Numbered from the stretch's first letter, positions 1 to 8,532 are shown. The stretch: 64,000 nucleotides of DNA from Rhizobium oryzicola (GCF_030504645.1 NZ_JAUKWQ010000002.1:186001-250000); one strand, 5' to 3'. Numbers and translations are program-made. The notes: a model not told the origin generated them from the sequence alone.

Positions 1-2
1 TG

Positions 3-641
3 CCCGAGGGGCCGGAGGTGAGCTGGCAGGAGGTTGAGCCGCTTCTGCAAGCCGTCGAGCAGTCCGGCGCCCCCTATGTCGTTGCCAGCGGCAGCCTGCC
101 GCGTGGCCTGCCGGTCGATACCTATGCCCGCATCGCCCGAATCACGGCGCAAAGCGGCTCACGTTTCGTGCTGGATGTATCGGGCGAGCCTTTGCGGGCT
201 GCCGTGGAAGCGGGTGGCCTTTTTCTCATGAAGCCCAGCCTCAGCGAGTTGGAGAAACTGATCGGCCACTCCCTGGATCGCAAGCAAGCCTCGGAAGCGC
301 TGGAGGCTTTGGTAGCGCGCGGCGTTGCTGAGCACATCGCCCTCACACTCGGCGAAGATGGCGCCATTTTGGCCAGTGCGGACGGCGTGCTTGCCGCGCC
401 TGCCATTTCCGTGCCCGTTCGCTCCACGGTTGGGGCGGGCGACAGTTTCGTCGGCGCCTTGGTCTGGGCACTTACGGAAGGCTGGTTGCCGGCAGATGCC
501 TTTCATCTGGGGCAGGCGGCCGGTGCCGCAGCGGTGATGACGACAGGCACCGACATCTGCAAGCGCAGCGATATTCTCCAACTTTACGATCGGGAAAAGG
601 CAGCGAGTGGAATGGTCCCACGCAAATTTGCTGCGGTTTGA
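3..641 (+). CDS. pfkB: 6-phosphofructokinase-like PfkB-family sugar kinase, C-terminal part
   Basis: The reading frame is open from the first bases of the window, so the N-terminus lies upstream and only about 210 residues are visible. The segments SGSLPRG, LDVSGEPL and KPSLSELEKL resemble E. coli Pfk-2 (PfkB) rather than ribokinase. The VGAGDSF motif near base 440 carries the anion hole and the catalytic Asp of the family. The expected reaction is ATP-dependent phosphorylation of fructose-6-phosphate (or a related sugar phosphate) in the cytoplasm. The gene is followed 89 bases later by a universal stress protein gene on the same strand. The PfkB family is secure; the exact substrate is inferred. 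Confidence 0.82.
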   Translation, partial: PEGPEVSWQEVEPLLQAVEQSGAPYVVASGSLPRGLPVDTYARIARITAQSGSRFVLDVSGEPLRAAVEAGGLFLMKPSLSELEKLIGHSLDRKQASEALEALVARGVAEHIALTLGEDGAILASADGVLAAPAISVPVRSTVGAGDSFVGALVWALTEGWLPADAFHLGQAAGAAAVMTTGTDICKRSDILQLYDREKAASGMVPRKFAAV

Positions 642-651
642 CCAAGATCAT
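638..651 (+). promoter_or_regulatory. Candidate FNR/FixK-type box
   Basis: TTGAC-CAAG-ATCAT differs from the TTGAT-N4-ATCAA consensus at two positions. It overlaps the kinase stop codon and lies 80 bases before the universal stress protein start. Rhizobial FixK/FnrN proteins use such sites to induce microaerobic genes, including usp genes. This is a single weak-to-moderate match. Confidence 0.3.
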
Positions 652-730
652 GTGAGCTCTTATCAGAGGTTCCTAAGGTTCTTTCATTCCCGCCGGACAG
701 GATCGGCAAAACAGGGAAGGGAGAAACACC

Positions 731-1561
731 ATGCTCTTCAAGACTATTCTCACTGTTATCGGTAGCAAGGAAGGCGAAGCGGATCTGAACCGCGCCATCG
801 AGTTCGCCACCCAGCTTGGCGCGCATCTCACCGTTCTTGCCGTTGATGTGGCGACACCGCCCGTGCTTTCGGATTATCCGGTCGATGTGCTGTGGCTGGA
901 GCAGCGCACAGCCGAAATGAAGACGCTACACGCGGCAGCTGACAAGGCGCAGGCTGCCTGCCAGGTGGCCGGAATTCCCTTCGACCTCGAGCGTTACTAT
1001 ACAGAGGGCGGACTTATCGCGGAGGTTATCTTCCGCAAGGCGCTTTATTCGGATCTGGTGCTGATCGGCGAAAAGGTGCGAGCTTCAAATGATCTGCTGC
1101 GCGCTATCGTCGATGGCGCCGTTTTTGAAGCGCAGCGTCCACTTCTGGTGTTGCCGAAGAATGATGCGCTGCCAGCCACGATCAAGACCGTTCTGCTCGC
1201 CTGGAATTCGCGAGCCGAGGCAGGTCGGGCCACGCGCGAAGCCATCGAATTCCTTGCGCAGGCGGATGTCGTGCATGTGGCGGTGGTGGACCCGGATGCA
1301 GCTTACAGCGAAAACGGCGGAGAGCCGGGCGCGGATGTGGCCGCCTTTCTGGATCGCCATGGCGTCGATGTGACGGTCCACCAGATCGCCAGCGGTGGCC
1401 GTCCCGTTCAGGATGTGCTGGCACAATATGCGGCGGATCTCGGTGCGGATCTGATCGTCATGGGGGCCTATGGTCATTCACGTATGCGGGAGCGCATCTT
1501 TGGCGGTGTGACGCAATCCATGCTCGAAAGCCCGCCGGTGCCCGTGTTCATGGCGAGGTAA
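731..1561 (+). CDS. Tandem-domain universal stress protein (UspA family)
   Basis: This is a 276-residue protein made of two Usp domains, roughly 1-145 and 150-276, as in the tandem Usp class. The second domain ends in GAYGHSRMRERIFGGVT, which fits the G-2X-G-9X-G-(S/T) ATP-binding signature. The first domain has lost that signature (IGEKVRASND in its place), so probably only the C-terminal half binds nucleotide. The start is preceded by GGGAG about 8 bases upstream. Such proteins act in the cytoplasm in stress or low-oxygen survival. The neighbouring pfkB-like gene and a possible FNR-type box suggest a microaerobic response, which is inference. Confidence 0.88.
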   Translation: MLFKTILTVIGSKEGEADLNRAIEFATQLGAHLTVLAVDVATPPVLSDYPVDVLWLEQRTAEMKTLHAAADKAQAACQVAGIPFDLERYYTEGGLIAEVIFRKALYSDLVLIGEKVRASNDLLRAIVDGAVFEAQRPLLVLPKNDALPATIKTVLLAWNSRAEAGRATREAIEFLAQADVVHVAVVDPDAAYSENGGEPGADVAAFLDRHGVDVTVHQIASGGRPVQDVLAQYAADLGADLIVMGAYGHSRMRERIFGGVTQSMLESPPVPVFMAR

Positions 1562-1565
1562 GGAA

Positions 1566-2405
1566 TCAACCGAGCTCGAGCGTGGTAACACCATAGACAA
1601 GGCGCTGCTCCAAATCGGGGGCGGCGCCTTTATACATGCGGGTGGTATCGAAGCTTTTGGTAAAGCCGATGTTGGTGAGATGCGCCGAGAAGACGTCTTG
1701 CATCTCGGGAACGTCGATAGACACGGGTTCGCCATCCGACGCGACGGTCAGCGCCGCGAACAGAGCGCAGGCGTCTTCATCGCTTTCGGCAAATAGTGGT
1801 CCGATCTTGTAGCCATCATGGCAGCGGCGCAGAACGCCATAGCCTGTCAATGTGCCATTACGGATGACCGCGAGTGCGTGCCGCGGCACGCCAGTCCAGC
1901 TATCCAGAAAAGCTGAACGGGAAGCGGGGAAGGCGCGTTTGTCCAATGCGGCAATGGCGTCGTGAAGGTCCGGCGTCAGCGCAACAATACCGGCTGCCGT
2001 GGGGGAGGGGCTTTGGCTGACACGTCCCGACCAGCGCCAGGTACGGTAAGCCTGAGCAAAGCCCATTCGGGCGTAATTGGCCTGCTGGGCGGGAACGCCA
2101 TCTAAGCCGATGGTGCGATCTCCGAGGTATGCCATCGCGTGGTCCCAGACCCGCTTACCATGCCCTTTCCCGCGATGGAGAGGCTTACTGATGTAAAGCC
2201 CAATGAAGCCAAAGCCCTCGTCGTAAGCGACCGCAGAGATGGCAGATGCCAATTCGCCATTTACGAAACAGCCGAAAAATCCCTGGGGGTCGGCTTCGTA
2301 AAAGGCGGTGGCATCGTCAAGCCCCGGGTTCCATCCCTCCAGCTTTGCCCACTTCAGCAGGCATTCGATTTCGCTTTCCAGGAGGGTTCGGATTTGTCGG
2401 GTCAT
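1566..2405 (-). CDS. GNAT-family N-acetyltransferase with C-terminal acetyltransf_18-like half
   Basis: The 279-residue protein has an N-terminal GNAT fold; HRGKGHGKRVWDHAM near residues 96-112 is motif A, which binds acetyl-CoA pyrophosphate. The second half (YGVLRRC, KIGPLFAESDEDACALF) resembles the companion domain found in YitH-type acetyltransferases. Its ATG overlaps the stop codon of the racemase gene as ATGA, so it is probably the last gene of the ABC transporter operon and translationally coupled. An acetyl acceptor linked to the transported amine or amino acid is plausible but not shown. Confidence 0.8.
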   Translation of the reverse strand: MTRQIRTLLESEIECLLKWAKLEGWNPGLDDATAFYEADPQGFFGCFVNGELASAISAVAYDEGFGFIGLYISKPLHRGKGHGKRVWDHAMAYLGDRTIGLDGVPAQQANYARMGFAQAYRTWRWSGRVSQSPSPTAAGIVALTPDLHDAIAALDKRAFPASRSAFLDSWTGVPRHALAVIRNGTLTGYGVLRRCHDGYKIGPLFAESDEDACALFAALTVASDGEPVSIDVPEMQDVFSAHLTNIGFTKSFDTTRMYKGAAPDLEQRLVYGVTTLELG

Positions 2406-3148
2406 CCTGCCTTTAGGGTCTTGGGTTCAAAGCCTTGGAGAAGCCCCAGATAGGGTTTCGAGATAGGTGTAGCGTAGGCTCCTCGCTTTGTGGTTGTCAA
2501 CCCGAGAGATATCAACCCCTCCGCTTGTTTGACCGCAGCAGCGACGCCATCTACGACGGGGACGTCGAATTCCTCTGCCAAGGTGCGTGTCAGATCCGCC
2601 ATGCCGGCACAGCCAAGAACGATGGCTTCTGCCTTGTCCTCCCGCAGCGCGGTGGCGATCTCGTTGCGCAAACGGTCGCGGGCGTTGGATTGTGGATCTT
2701 CCAGCGACAGAACAGGAATGTCTGCGGCACGCACCTTCACCCGTCCGCTCATGCCATAGCGATGCACCAGATGTTCCAGCGGAAGGCGCGAGCGCTCCAT
2801 GGTGGTGACGATGGTGATCCGCTGGGCGATGAAGGAGACGCTGGCGAGCGCCGCCTCGCAAATGCCGATGACGGGAATGTTGGCCAGCGCCCGGGCCGCG
2901 TCGAGCCCTGTATCATCGAAGCAGGCAATGATGGCGGCATCGGCGCCAGCCTTTTCGCCCTTGGCGATTTCCATCAGCAGTCCGGGCACGGCAAAGGCTT
3001 CGTCGTAATAGCCTTCAATGGACACCGGCCCCATGCTTGACGTGGCGGGCACGATCTCCGTTCCAACGGCTGCGACACGCCGTGCCGCGTCGGCCGCCGT
3101 CTCGGTCATGGTGGCGGTCGTATTTGGGTTTACCAGTAGAATTTTCAT
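2402..3148 (-). CDS. Asp/Glu/hydantoin racemase family protein
   Basis: The 248 residues begin MKILLVNPNTTATMTE, the usual opening of the hydantoin/Asp-Glu racemase family. Two candidate catalytic cysteines, C76 in IIACFDDT and C180 in VLGCAGM, sit where the two-base mechanism needs them. The start ATG shares a base with the stop of the upstream permease (TGATG), and the downstream GNAT overlaps by four bases, so the three genes are coupled. Family members racemise 5-substituted hydantoins, allantoin or amino acids. No hydantoinase or carbamoylase is present here, so the substrate is open. Confidence 0.82.
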   Translation of the reverse strand: MKILLVNPNTTATMTETAADAARRVAAVGTEIVPATSSMGPVSIEGYYDEAFAVPGLLMEIAKGEKAGADAAIIACFDDTGLDAARALANIPVIGICEAALASVSFIAQRITIVTTMERSRLPLEHLVHRYGMSGRVKVRAADIPVLSLEDPQSNARDRLRNEIATALREDKAEAIVLGCAGMADLTRTLAEEFDVPVVDGVAAAVKQAEGLISLGLTTTKRGAYATPISKPYLGLLQGFEPKTLKAG

Positions 3149-3966
3149 CAGCTGCGTGCCCTGCGCCGGTTCACGGCGATGATGAGGGCAAGCGTGCCCC
3201 CGATGACGAGGAAGGAAAAGACAGTCGTGACGGTGCCGAGCGCATAGAGCACAGGCGTCGTGACATTGGTGGTCATGCCGTAGATTTCGAGCGGCAGCGT
3301 ATTGAAGGTGCCAGCCGTCATCAGCGTGCGGGCAAATTCGTCATAGGACAGGCTGAAGCCGAACAGGCCAACGCCGATCAGGCTGGGTGCGATCATCGGC
3401 AGTAGAACGTGCCGAAACGTCTGCCAGGCGCTGGCGCCGAGATCGCGTGCCGCTTCCTCGTAAGAGGGCGAGAAGCGGTTGAACACGGCAAACATGATCA
3501 GCACGCCGAAGGGCAGTGTCCAGGTGAGATGCGCACCGAAGGCGGACGAGTACCAGGAGGGCTGGAAGCCGACCTGCTGGAACACGACGCCGATGCCGAG
3601 CGAGACGATGATGGAGGGCACGACGAGGCTTGCGACCGAGAGGTAGAAGAGGGGCGTGGCGCCGATGAACTTGCGGCGGAAGGCAAGGCCCGCCAGCAGC
3701 GAGACCAGCACCGTCGTGACCATCACCATTAGCCCGAGCGTCAGCGAACGCTGGAAGGAGCCACCGAAATCACCCACGGCCTGCGTCTCAAACAGATTGA
3801 AGAACCAGTGCAGCGATACCCCGTTGAGCGGGAAGGTGAGGCCGCCATTTGGTCCCTGAAAGGAGAGGATCAGGATCGCCGACAGGGGGCCGTAGAGAAA
3901 CAGCACGAAGACGGCGAAGAAGGCGGCGAGAATGTAGAATTCGCGGGAGCGTTTGTCTGAATGCAT
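3148..3966 (-). CDS. ABC transporter permease, PotC-like
   Basis: The 272-residue inner-membrane protein has about six transmembrane segments and the EAA loop (EEAARDLGASAWQTFRHVLLPMIAPSL read in two parts), which contacts the ATPase. It resembles the second permease of polyamine/iron-type class I importers (PotC/PotI). It follows the first permease with a one-base gap and precedes the racemase with a one-base overlap. The substrate is unknown; the linked binding protein resembles PotD-type binders. Confidence 0.86.
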   Translation of the reverse strand: MHSDKRSREFYILAAFFAVFVLFLYGPLSAILILSFQGPNGGLTFPLNGVSLHWFFNLFETQAVGDFGGSFQRSLTLGLMVMVTTVLVSLLAGLAFRRKFIGATPLFYLSVASLVVPSIIVSLGIGVVFQQVGFQPSWYSSAFGAHLTWTLPFGVLIMFAVFNRFSPSYEEAARDLGASAWQTFRHVLLPMIAPSLIGVGLFGFSLSYDEFARTLMTAGTFNTLPLEIYGMTTNVTTPVLYALGTVTTVFSFLVIGGTLALIIAVNRRRARS

Positions 3967-3967
3967 C

Positions 3968-4873
3968 TCACAGCTCCTTGCGGATATCGACGATGCGGAG
4001 GATCCCCGCGACCATCAAGAGAACGAGGATCAACAGCACTACGGCATTGGCGGCGGCGGCAGGATATTGCAACAGCGACATCTGGTTTTTCATCATCAGC
4101 GCAACCGAGGCGCTCTGGCCGCCGGACATGACCTGCACGGTGGAGAAATCCGCCATGACCAGCGTGACCACGAAGATCGTGCCGATCGCCATGCCGGGCT
4201 TGGCAAGCGGAATGATGACATTGGCGAGGATCTGCCAACTGGAGGCGCCAGCATCGCGAGCCGCTTCGACAAGAGATTTATCGATGCGCATCAGCGTGTT
4301 GAAGATCGGCGTCACCATGAACAGCGTGTAGAGATGCACCATGGCCAGCACCACGGCGAAATCGGAATAGAGCAGCCATTCGATTGGCTCCGGCACGATG
4401 CCGGCGCTGACCAGCGCCGAGTTGATCAGGCCGTTGCGGCCGAGCACCGGGATCCAGGAAATCATGCGGATAATGTTGGAGGTGAGGAAGGGTACGGTGC
4501 AGACCAGGAAGAGGACGGTCTGCATGGCGGCGGTTCTGATATGGAAGGCCAGGAAATAGGCGACCCAGAAGCCGACGAACAGCGTGATGCCCCAGACGAT
4601 GACCGCGAATTTCAGCGTGTTGAGATAGGTCTTCCAGGTGACCCAGGAACCGAGCGTTTCGGCATAGTTCATGGTCACGAAGCCCGGATACATCTGGGCG
4701 AAATCATAATCCCAGAAGCTGACGACCGCGATCATCAGCAAAGGCAAGAGCAGGAAGCAGGCAAGGATCAGCGTCAGCGGTGCCGCCTGCAGATAGGCCG
4801 GCAGCCAGCCGGGCAAGCGGATCTCGCGCTTCGGCTTCGGTTCTCCGACACCCAGGAATCGCACTGTTGCCAT
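3968..4873 (-). CDS. ABC transporter permease, PotB-like
   Basis: The 301-residue permease starts at MATVRFLG. This ATG has GGGAG ten bases upstream, so an alternative start 21 codons earlier is less likely. It has an N-terminal cytoplasmic stretch, six predicted membrane spans and the EAA loop (VEAARDAGASSWQILANVIIPLAKPG, read in two parts). It pairs with the adjacent PotC-like permease. A palindromic repeat separates it from the binding-protein gene upstream, although both appear to belong to one operon. Confidence 0.86.
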   Translation of the reverse strand: MATVRFLGVGEPKPKREIRLPGWLPAYLQAAPLTLILACFLLLPLLMIAVVSFWDYDFAQMYPGFVTMNYAETLGSWVTWKTYLNTLKFAVIVWGITLFVGFWVAYFLAFHIRTAAMQTVLFLVCTVPFLTSNIIRMISWIPVLGRNGLINSALVSAGIVPEPIEWLLYSDFAVVLAMVHLYTLFMVTPIFNTLMRIDKSLVEAARDAGASSWQILANVIIPLAKPGMAIGTIFVVTLVMADFSTVQVMSGGQSASVALMMKNQMSLLQYPAAAANAVVLLILVLLMVAGILRIVDIRKEL

Positions 4874-4928
4874 TGATCGTTTTCTCCCACATTCGAGGCT
4901 ATCCTCGATGCATTCACGTCGAGGGTTG

Positions 4929-5083
4929 CCCCTCATCCCCCTGCCGGGACCTTCTCCCCGCTAACGGGGAGAAGGGGAAAACCGCACCGTTTCGCTTCCC
5001 CACAAAACTCTAAGGCATCCGATAAGGCTGCCGTAGTCTCGTCCCCTCTCCCCGCAGGCGGGGAGAGGGTTAGGGTGAGGGGC
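4929..5083. repeat. Palindromic intergenic repeat inside the ABC operon
   Basis: Two GC-rich hairpins (TTCTCCCCGCTAACGGGGAGAA and CTCTCCCCGCAGGCGGGGAGAG, one each side) are flanked by CCCCTCATCC on the left and GGGTGAGGGGC on the right. This layout is common in rhizobial intergenic repeats. It lies between the binding-protein gene and the first permease and could modulate their relative mRNA stability, which is inference. Confidence 0.7.
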
Positions 5084-5104
5084 AGTTCTTTTGTCTGCCG
5101 GTCC

Positions 5105-6394
5105 TTACGCCGCGATGAACTCGTTCCAGCGGCGAACCATGTAGCGGTCTTCGTCCATGACGGAGTTCCAGCAGGCGACCTTGCCCATGCGGTCTTCGAA
5201 GGCGCCACCGTCACGCACGGCGCCGGCCTTCTCCATGACCTTGCCTTCCGGCGAGAGGATGTCGCCCTTGGCGGCCTTGCCGTCGATCCAGTAGCCCCAT
5301 TCGTCTTCGGTCATGAATTTCTTGGCCGTTTCCATGCAGGCCGAGTAGTAGCCCTGACGGTTCAAGTAAGCGCCAACCCAACCGGATGTGTACCAGTTGA
5401 TGTATTCATAGGCGGCATCCAGCTGCGCGCCCTTGAGGTGGGATGCGAGACCCAGACCGCCGCCCCAGGCGCGGTAACCTTCCTTCAGCGGCTGGTACTT
5501 GCAGGCGATGCCCTTGGAGCGGACAGCTGCCACAGCCGGCGACCACATGGACTGGATGACGACTTCGCCCGATGCCATCAGGTTGACCGATTCATCGAAG
5601 CTCTTCCAGAAGGCGCGGAACTGGCCCTGCTTCTTGAGGCCGATCAGGAAGTCGATCGTCTTGTCGATCTCTTCCTTGGTCATGTTGCCCTTGTCGGCAT
5701 ATTTGATCTTGCCGGCGGCTTCCATGATCATCGCGGCATCCATGATGCCGATCGACGGGATGTTGAGGATGGAGGTCTTGCCCTTGAAGGCCGGGTCGAG
5801 AATGTCGGCCCAGGTGGTGATTTCGCGGCCGACCAGGTCCGGACGAATGCCGAGCGTGTCGGCGTTGTAGATCGTCGGCATCATGGTGAACCATTCGGTC
5901 TCACCCTTGGCGAAGGTCTTTGTGCCGGGCTTTTCGACATAGCCGACCGTGTGCGGAGCGGTGCCCTGCGCGATCACGCTATCGGCCTTCAGCTTGCCGT
6001 TCTTGAACAGCGGCACGACGCTGCCGTAATTCTTCAGCTTCTTTACGTCCATCGGCTGGATGACGCCGGCCGGATAGACCTTCTTCAGGATCCAGTATTC
6101 GATATCGGCGATATCGTAGGAGTTCGGCTGGGTCACGGCGCGCTGGGCGGCGGCGTCGGAATCGGTCGCCGTCATTTCCAGCGTGATGCCGAGGTCCTTC
6201 TTGCACTGCTCGGCAATGGCGTTGATGTTGGAAACGCCGGTGCCGAACTGGCGAAGCGTGATCTTCGACTGCGCCCAGATGGTGGGGAAGCCGGTGATGG
6301 CGCCGGAGCCGGCTGCGAGACCCGCAGCGGCGGAAGCGGTCTTCAACAGGCTGCGGCGTGTGATGCCGGACGGCTTCTTGGGAGTATCGGTCAT
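5105..6394 (-). CDS. Tat-exported ABC substrate-binding protein (extracellular solute-binding family 1/PotD-like)
   Basis: The 429-residue periplasmic binding protein has a Tat-type signal (RRSLLK near residue 13) followed by an Ala/Gly-rich hydrophobic stretch that ends near the cleavage-like IWAQ. The mature part has the two-lobe features of polyamine-type binders (YDIADIEYW, PTIYNADTLG, SFDESVNLMASGEVVIQSMW). Tat export is common for this family in rhizobia. It is the second gene of the operon, 40 bases after the ATPase gene. Ligand choice cannot be read from the sequence; a polyamine, hydantoin or similar amine is possible. Confidence 0.85.
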   Translation of the reverse strand: MTDTPKKPSGITRRSLLKTASAAAGLAAGSGAITGFPTIWAQSKITLRQFGTGVSNINAIAEQCKKDLGITLEMTATDSDAAAQRAVTQPNSYDIADIEYWILKKVYPAGVIQPMDVKKLKNYGSVVPLFKNGKLKADSVIAQGTAPHTVGYVEKPGTKTFAKGETEWFTMMPTIYNADTLGIRPDLVGREITTWADILDPAFKGKTSILNIPSIGIMDAAMIMEAAGKIKYADKGNMTKEEIDKTIDFLIGLKKQGQFRAFWKSFDESVNLMASGEVVIQSMWSPAVAAVRSKGIACKYQPLKEGYRAWGGGLGLASHLKGAQLDAAYEYINWYTSGWVGAYLNRQGYYSACMETAKKFMTEDEWGYWIDGKAAKGDILSPEGKVMEKAGAVRDGGAFEDRMGKVACWNSVMDEDRYMVRRWNEFIAA

Positions 6395-6434
6395 TTCGTT
6401 ATTCTCCTCTGGTGGTTGTTTTTGGCAGTGATGA

Positions 6435-7523
6435 TCAGTTTCCTGCGCGTCCGAGGACGATGACGTCCTCCGGCGCCCAGGACAGCTGAATGGCTTCCCC
6501 GACCTTGACCGGGTTGGAAAAGAAGACCTTGTCGCCCAGGATGGCGGTGAATTCCTCGATGCCGGCGCCTGTCGCGGTCAGCTTCACGGACGAGCCGCGA
6601 TATTCGATGTTGGAGACGGTGCCGGTGAAACCGAAGCCCTCAATGGCGGTCTCGCCGATGCGGATGTGATCGGTGCGGATGGCGATATCGATCGGTTCGC
6701 CTGTCTCGGCAGCACTGCCTTCGGCTCGGAAGTCTGCACCTGCGGGCACGGACAGCGTCACCGATCCGTTCTCCGTCTGGCTGACACGGCCGGAAATGAC
6801 GTTGTGATCCCCCATGAAGCGGGCGACGAAGGCGGTCGCGGGACGCTCGAAGACGGTGCGGGGATGGGCGGCCTGCTCGATGCGACCGTCGTTCATGACC
6901 ACGATCAGGTCCGCCAGCGCCATGGCCTCTTCCTGGCTGTGAGTGACATGGACGAAGGAAATACCGAGAGAGGTCTGCAGCTTCTTCAGTTCCGCGCGCA
7001 TGCGGATCTTGAGGAAGGGGTCGAGGGCTGAGAGCGGCTCGTCGAGAAGCAAGGCTTCCGGATCAGTAATCAGGGCGCGCGCCAGGGCCACGCGCTGCTG
7101 CTGGCCGCCGGAAAGCTGCGCGGGGTGGCGGTTGGCATAGGGCTCCAGCTGCATCAGTTTCAGCATGTCGAGCGCCTTGGCGCGGCGCGTGTCCTTGTCG
7201 ACGCCCTTCATCTTGAGGGAGAAGGCGACATTGTCGACGAGATCGAGATGCGGAAACAGCGCGTAGGACTGGAACATCATCGCCGTGCCGCGCTTGGCGG
7301 GCGGCAGGTCCGTCACATTGGCGTTGCCAAGCAAGATATCGCCGCTGGTAATGCTTTCATGACCGGCGATCATGCGCAGCGTCGAGGTCTTGCCGCAGCC
7401 GGAAGGGCCGAGCAGGCAGCAATAGGTGCCGGCCGGAATCTTCAGGCTGATGGCATGCACGGCAACCGTGTTGCCATATGCCTTGGTAACGGATGCAAGT
7501 TCTATCTCTGCGGCCTTCGTCAT
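6435..7523 (-). CDS. ABC transporter ATP-binding protein, PotA-like
   Basis: The 362-residue ATPase has Walker A GPSGCGKTST, signature LSGGQQQRVALARAL, Walker B ALLLDEPLSALD and a switch His (HVTHSQEE). A C-terminal TOBE/OB-type region spans roughly residues 240-360. The start at MTKAAEIEL has GGGAG eight bases upstream. It is the first gene of the operon with the binding protein, two permeases, racemase and GNAT. Promoter sequences should lie in the gap shared with the divergent GntR gene. Confidence 0.88.
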   Translation of the reverse strand: MTKAAEIELASVTKAYGNTVAVHAISLKIPAGTYCCLLGPSGCGKTSTLRMIAGHESITSGDILLGNANVTDLPPAKRGTAMMFQSYALFPHLDLVDNVAFSLKMKGVDKDTRRAKALDMLKLMQLEPYANRHPAQLSGGQQQRVALARALITDPEALLLDEPLSALDPFLKIRMRAELKKLQTSLGISFVHVTHSQEEAMALADLIVVMNDGRIEQAAHPRTVFERPATAFVARFMGDHNVISGRVSQTENGSVTLSVPAGADFRAEGSAAETGEPIDIAIRTDHIRIGETAIEGFGFTGTVSNIEYRGSSVKLTATGAGIEEFTAILGDKVFFSNPVKVGEAIQLSWAPEDVIVLGRAGN

Positions 7524-7637
7524 GAATGTCTCCCGTGACGGCGAGATACATGCAGACTTCATGCCAACTGAATTTCCAGAGCCACACGGCGCGATTTTGG
7601 GCGCCTAATGTTCAGGCAAAATGGCGTACGCACAAAT

Positions 7638-7670
7638 GAACGGCAGATGCTGCGCAAAAAATGGCCGTTC
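7638..7670. promoter_or_regulatory. Candidate operator in the divergent ABC/GntR promoter region
   Basis: GAACGGC (7638-7644) and GCCGTTC (7664-7670) form a perfect 7-base inverted repeat with a 19-base spacer. It lies between the divergent ATPase and GntR genes. A regulator site is the simplest reading, but the arms are short and the spacer is long for a GntR/FCD operator. Confidence 0.3.
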
Positions 7671-7778
7671 GTGTACAATATATGTGTTCGATCGTCGACA
7701 ATGCAGGATCCGGTTTCGCGATCGGGTCTTTTCAGCCCGCATCATTCGCGTTACAACTGCCGGAACTTGGAAGCACAA

Positions 7779-8486
7779 ATGAATATCAGCGAGAATATAG
7801 GCCCTTTCGAACACGCCCCGGATGACCGGGCTGTCGCTATTCGCGATGCACTGCGCAACGCAATCGTCGATCGGCGCCTGGGTCCGGGCACCAAGCTTTC
7901 CGAAAGCGAAGTCGGCGCGTTGTTCGACGCCAGCCGCACCGTGGTGCGGGCGGCGCTGCAGATGCTTGCCTTCGAAGGGCTGGTGAAGACGGAACGAAAC
8001 CGGGGTGCTTTTGTATCCAATCCGACGCCGGAAGAGGCTCGGCAGGTTTTCGCGTCGCGCCGTCTCATCGAACCCGGTATTGTTGCAGCCGCCGTTGAGC
8101 GCCTCACACCCGCGGATATCGATGGCTTCCGGCGGCAGCTGGATGAAGAAGTGCGCTTCATGAACGAGCGGGGACCAGCGGCCCGTCGCGCCGAGATCAA
8201 GGCTTCCGGCGATTTTCATCTGATGCTGGCGGCTGTCGCCGGCAATGCCATTCTGCAGCGCTTCATGGATGAGCTTGTCGCTCGCTCATCGCTGGTCATT
8301 GCGCTCTACGGCAGCACAGGCGTTTCACGCTGCGGCCATAGCGAACATGCCGATATTCTGGATGCCCTGGAAAAGCGGGACGCCAAGCGCGCTTCCGATC
8401 TGATGCTGCACCACATCGATCACATCGAAGCGGATCTCGATATCCGTGTGCGCGAGAGCTTGGCGCTCAAGGAAGCGCTGGGCTGA
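7779..8486 (+). CDS. GntR-family transcriptional regulator (FCD subfamily)
   Basis: The 235-residue protein has an N-terminal winged helix (RDALRNAIVDRRLGPGTKLSESEVGALF through GLVKTERNRGAFVSNPT) and an all-helical FCD ligand domain (EARQVFASRRLIEPGI, GDFHLMLAAVAGN, SEHADILDALEKRD). The start at MNISENIG is chosen because the longer frame upstream lacks family similarity and GGAAG lies seven bases before this ATG. It is divergent from the ABC/racemase operon and most likely controls it in response to an organic acid or amino acid ligand. Confidence 0.85.
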   Translation: MNISENIGPFEHAPDDRAVAIRDALRNAIVDRRLGPGTKLSESEVGALFDASRTVVRAALQMLAFEGLVKTERNRGAFVSNPTPEEARQVFASRRLIEPGIVAAAVERLTPADIDGFRRQLDEEVRFMNERGPAARRAEIKASGDFHLMLAAVAGNAILQRFMDELVARSSLVIALYGSTGVSRCGHSEHADILDALEKRDAKRASDLMLHHIDHIEADLDIRVRESLALKEALG

Positions 8487-8499
8487 ACTTCATTTATAC

Positions 8500-8532
8500 A
8501 AAAAGGGCCCCGGAAATTCCGAGGCCCTTTTT
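8500..8532. terminator. Bidirectional intrinsic terminator
   Basis: A hairpin AAAAGGGCC..CGGAAATTCCG..GGCCCTTTTT lies between the convergent GntR and chemoreceptor genes. It has an A-run on one side and a T-run on the other, so it can serve both strands. Confidence 0.85.

Noticed and set aside
5075..6463. 462-codon plus-strand open frame opposite the substrate-binding protein gene
   Set aside because: It is a shadow of the minus-strand gene caused by high GC at third positions; no domain or Shine-Dalgarno supports it. The same applies to long antisense frames at 15062-16099, 21703-23037, 38452-39948, 47514-48569, 52559-53653 and 54996-56078.
7608..7778. N-terminal extension of the GntR regulator from the ATG at 7608
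   Set aside because: The added 57 residues have no family similarity and would place the gene start inside the divergent promoter; the ATG at 7779 has GGAAG at a suitable distance.
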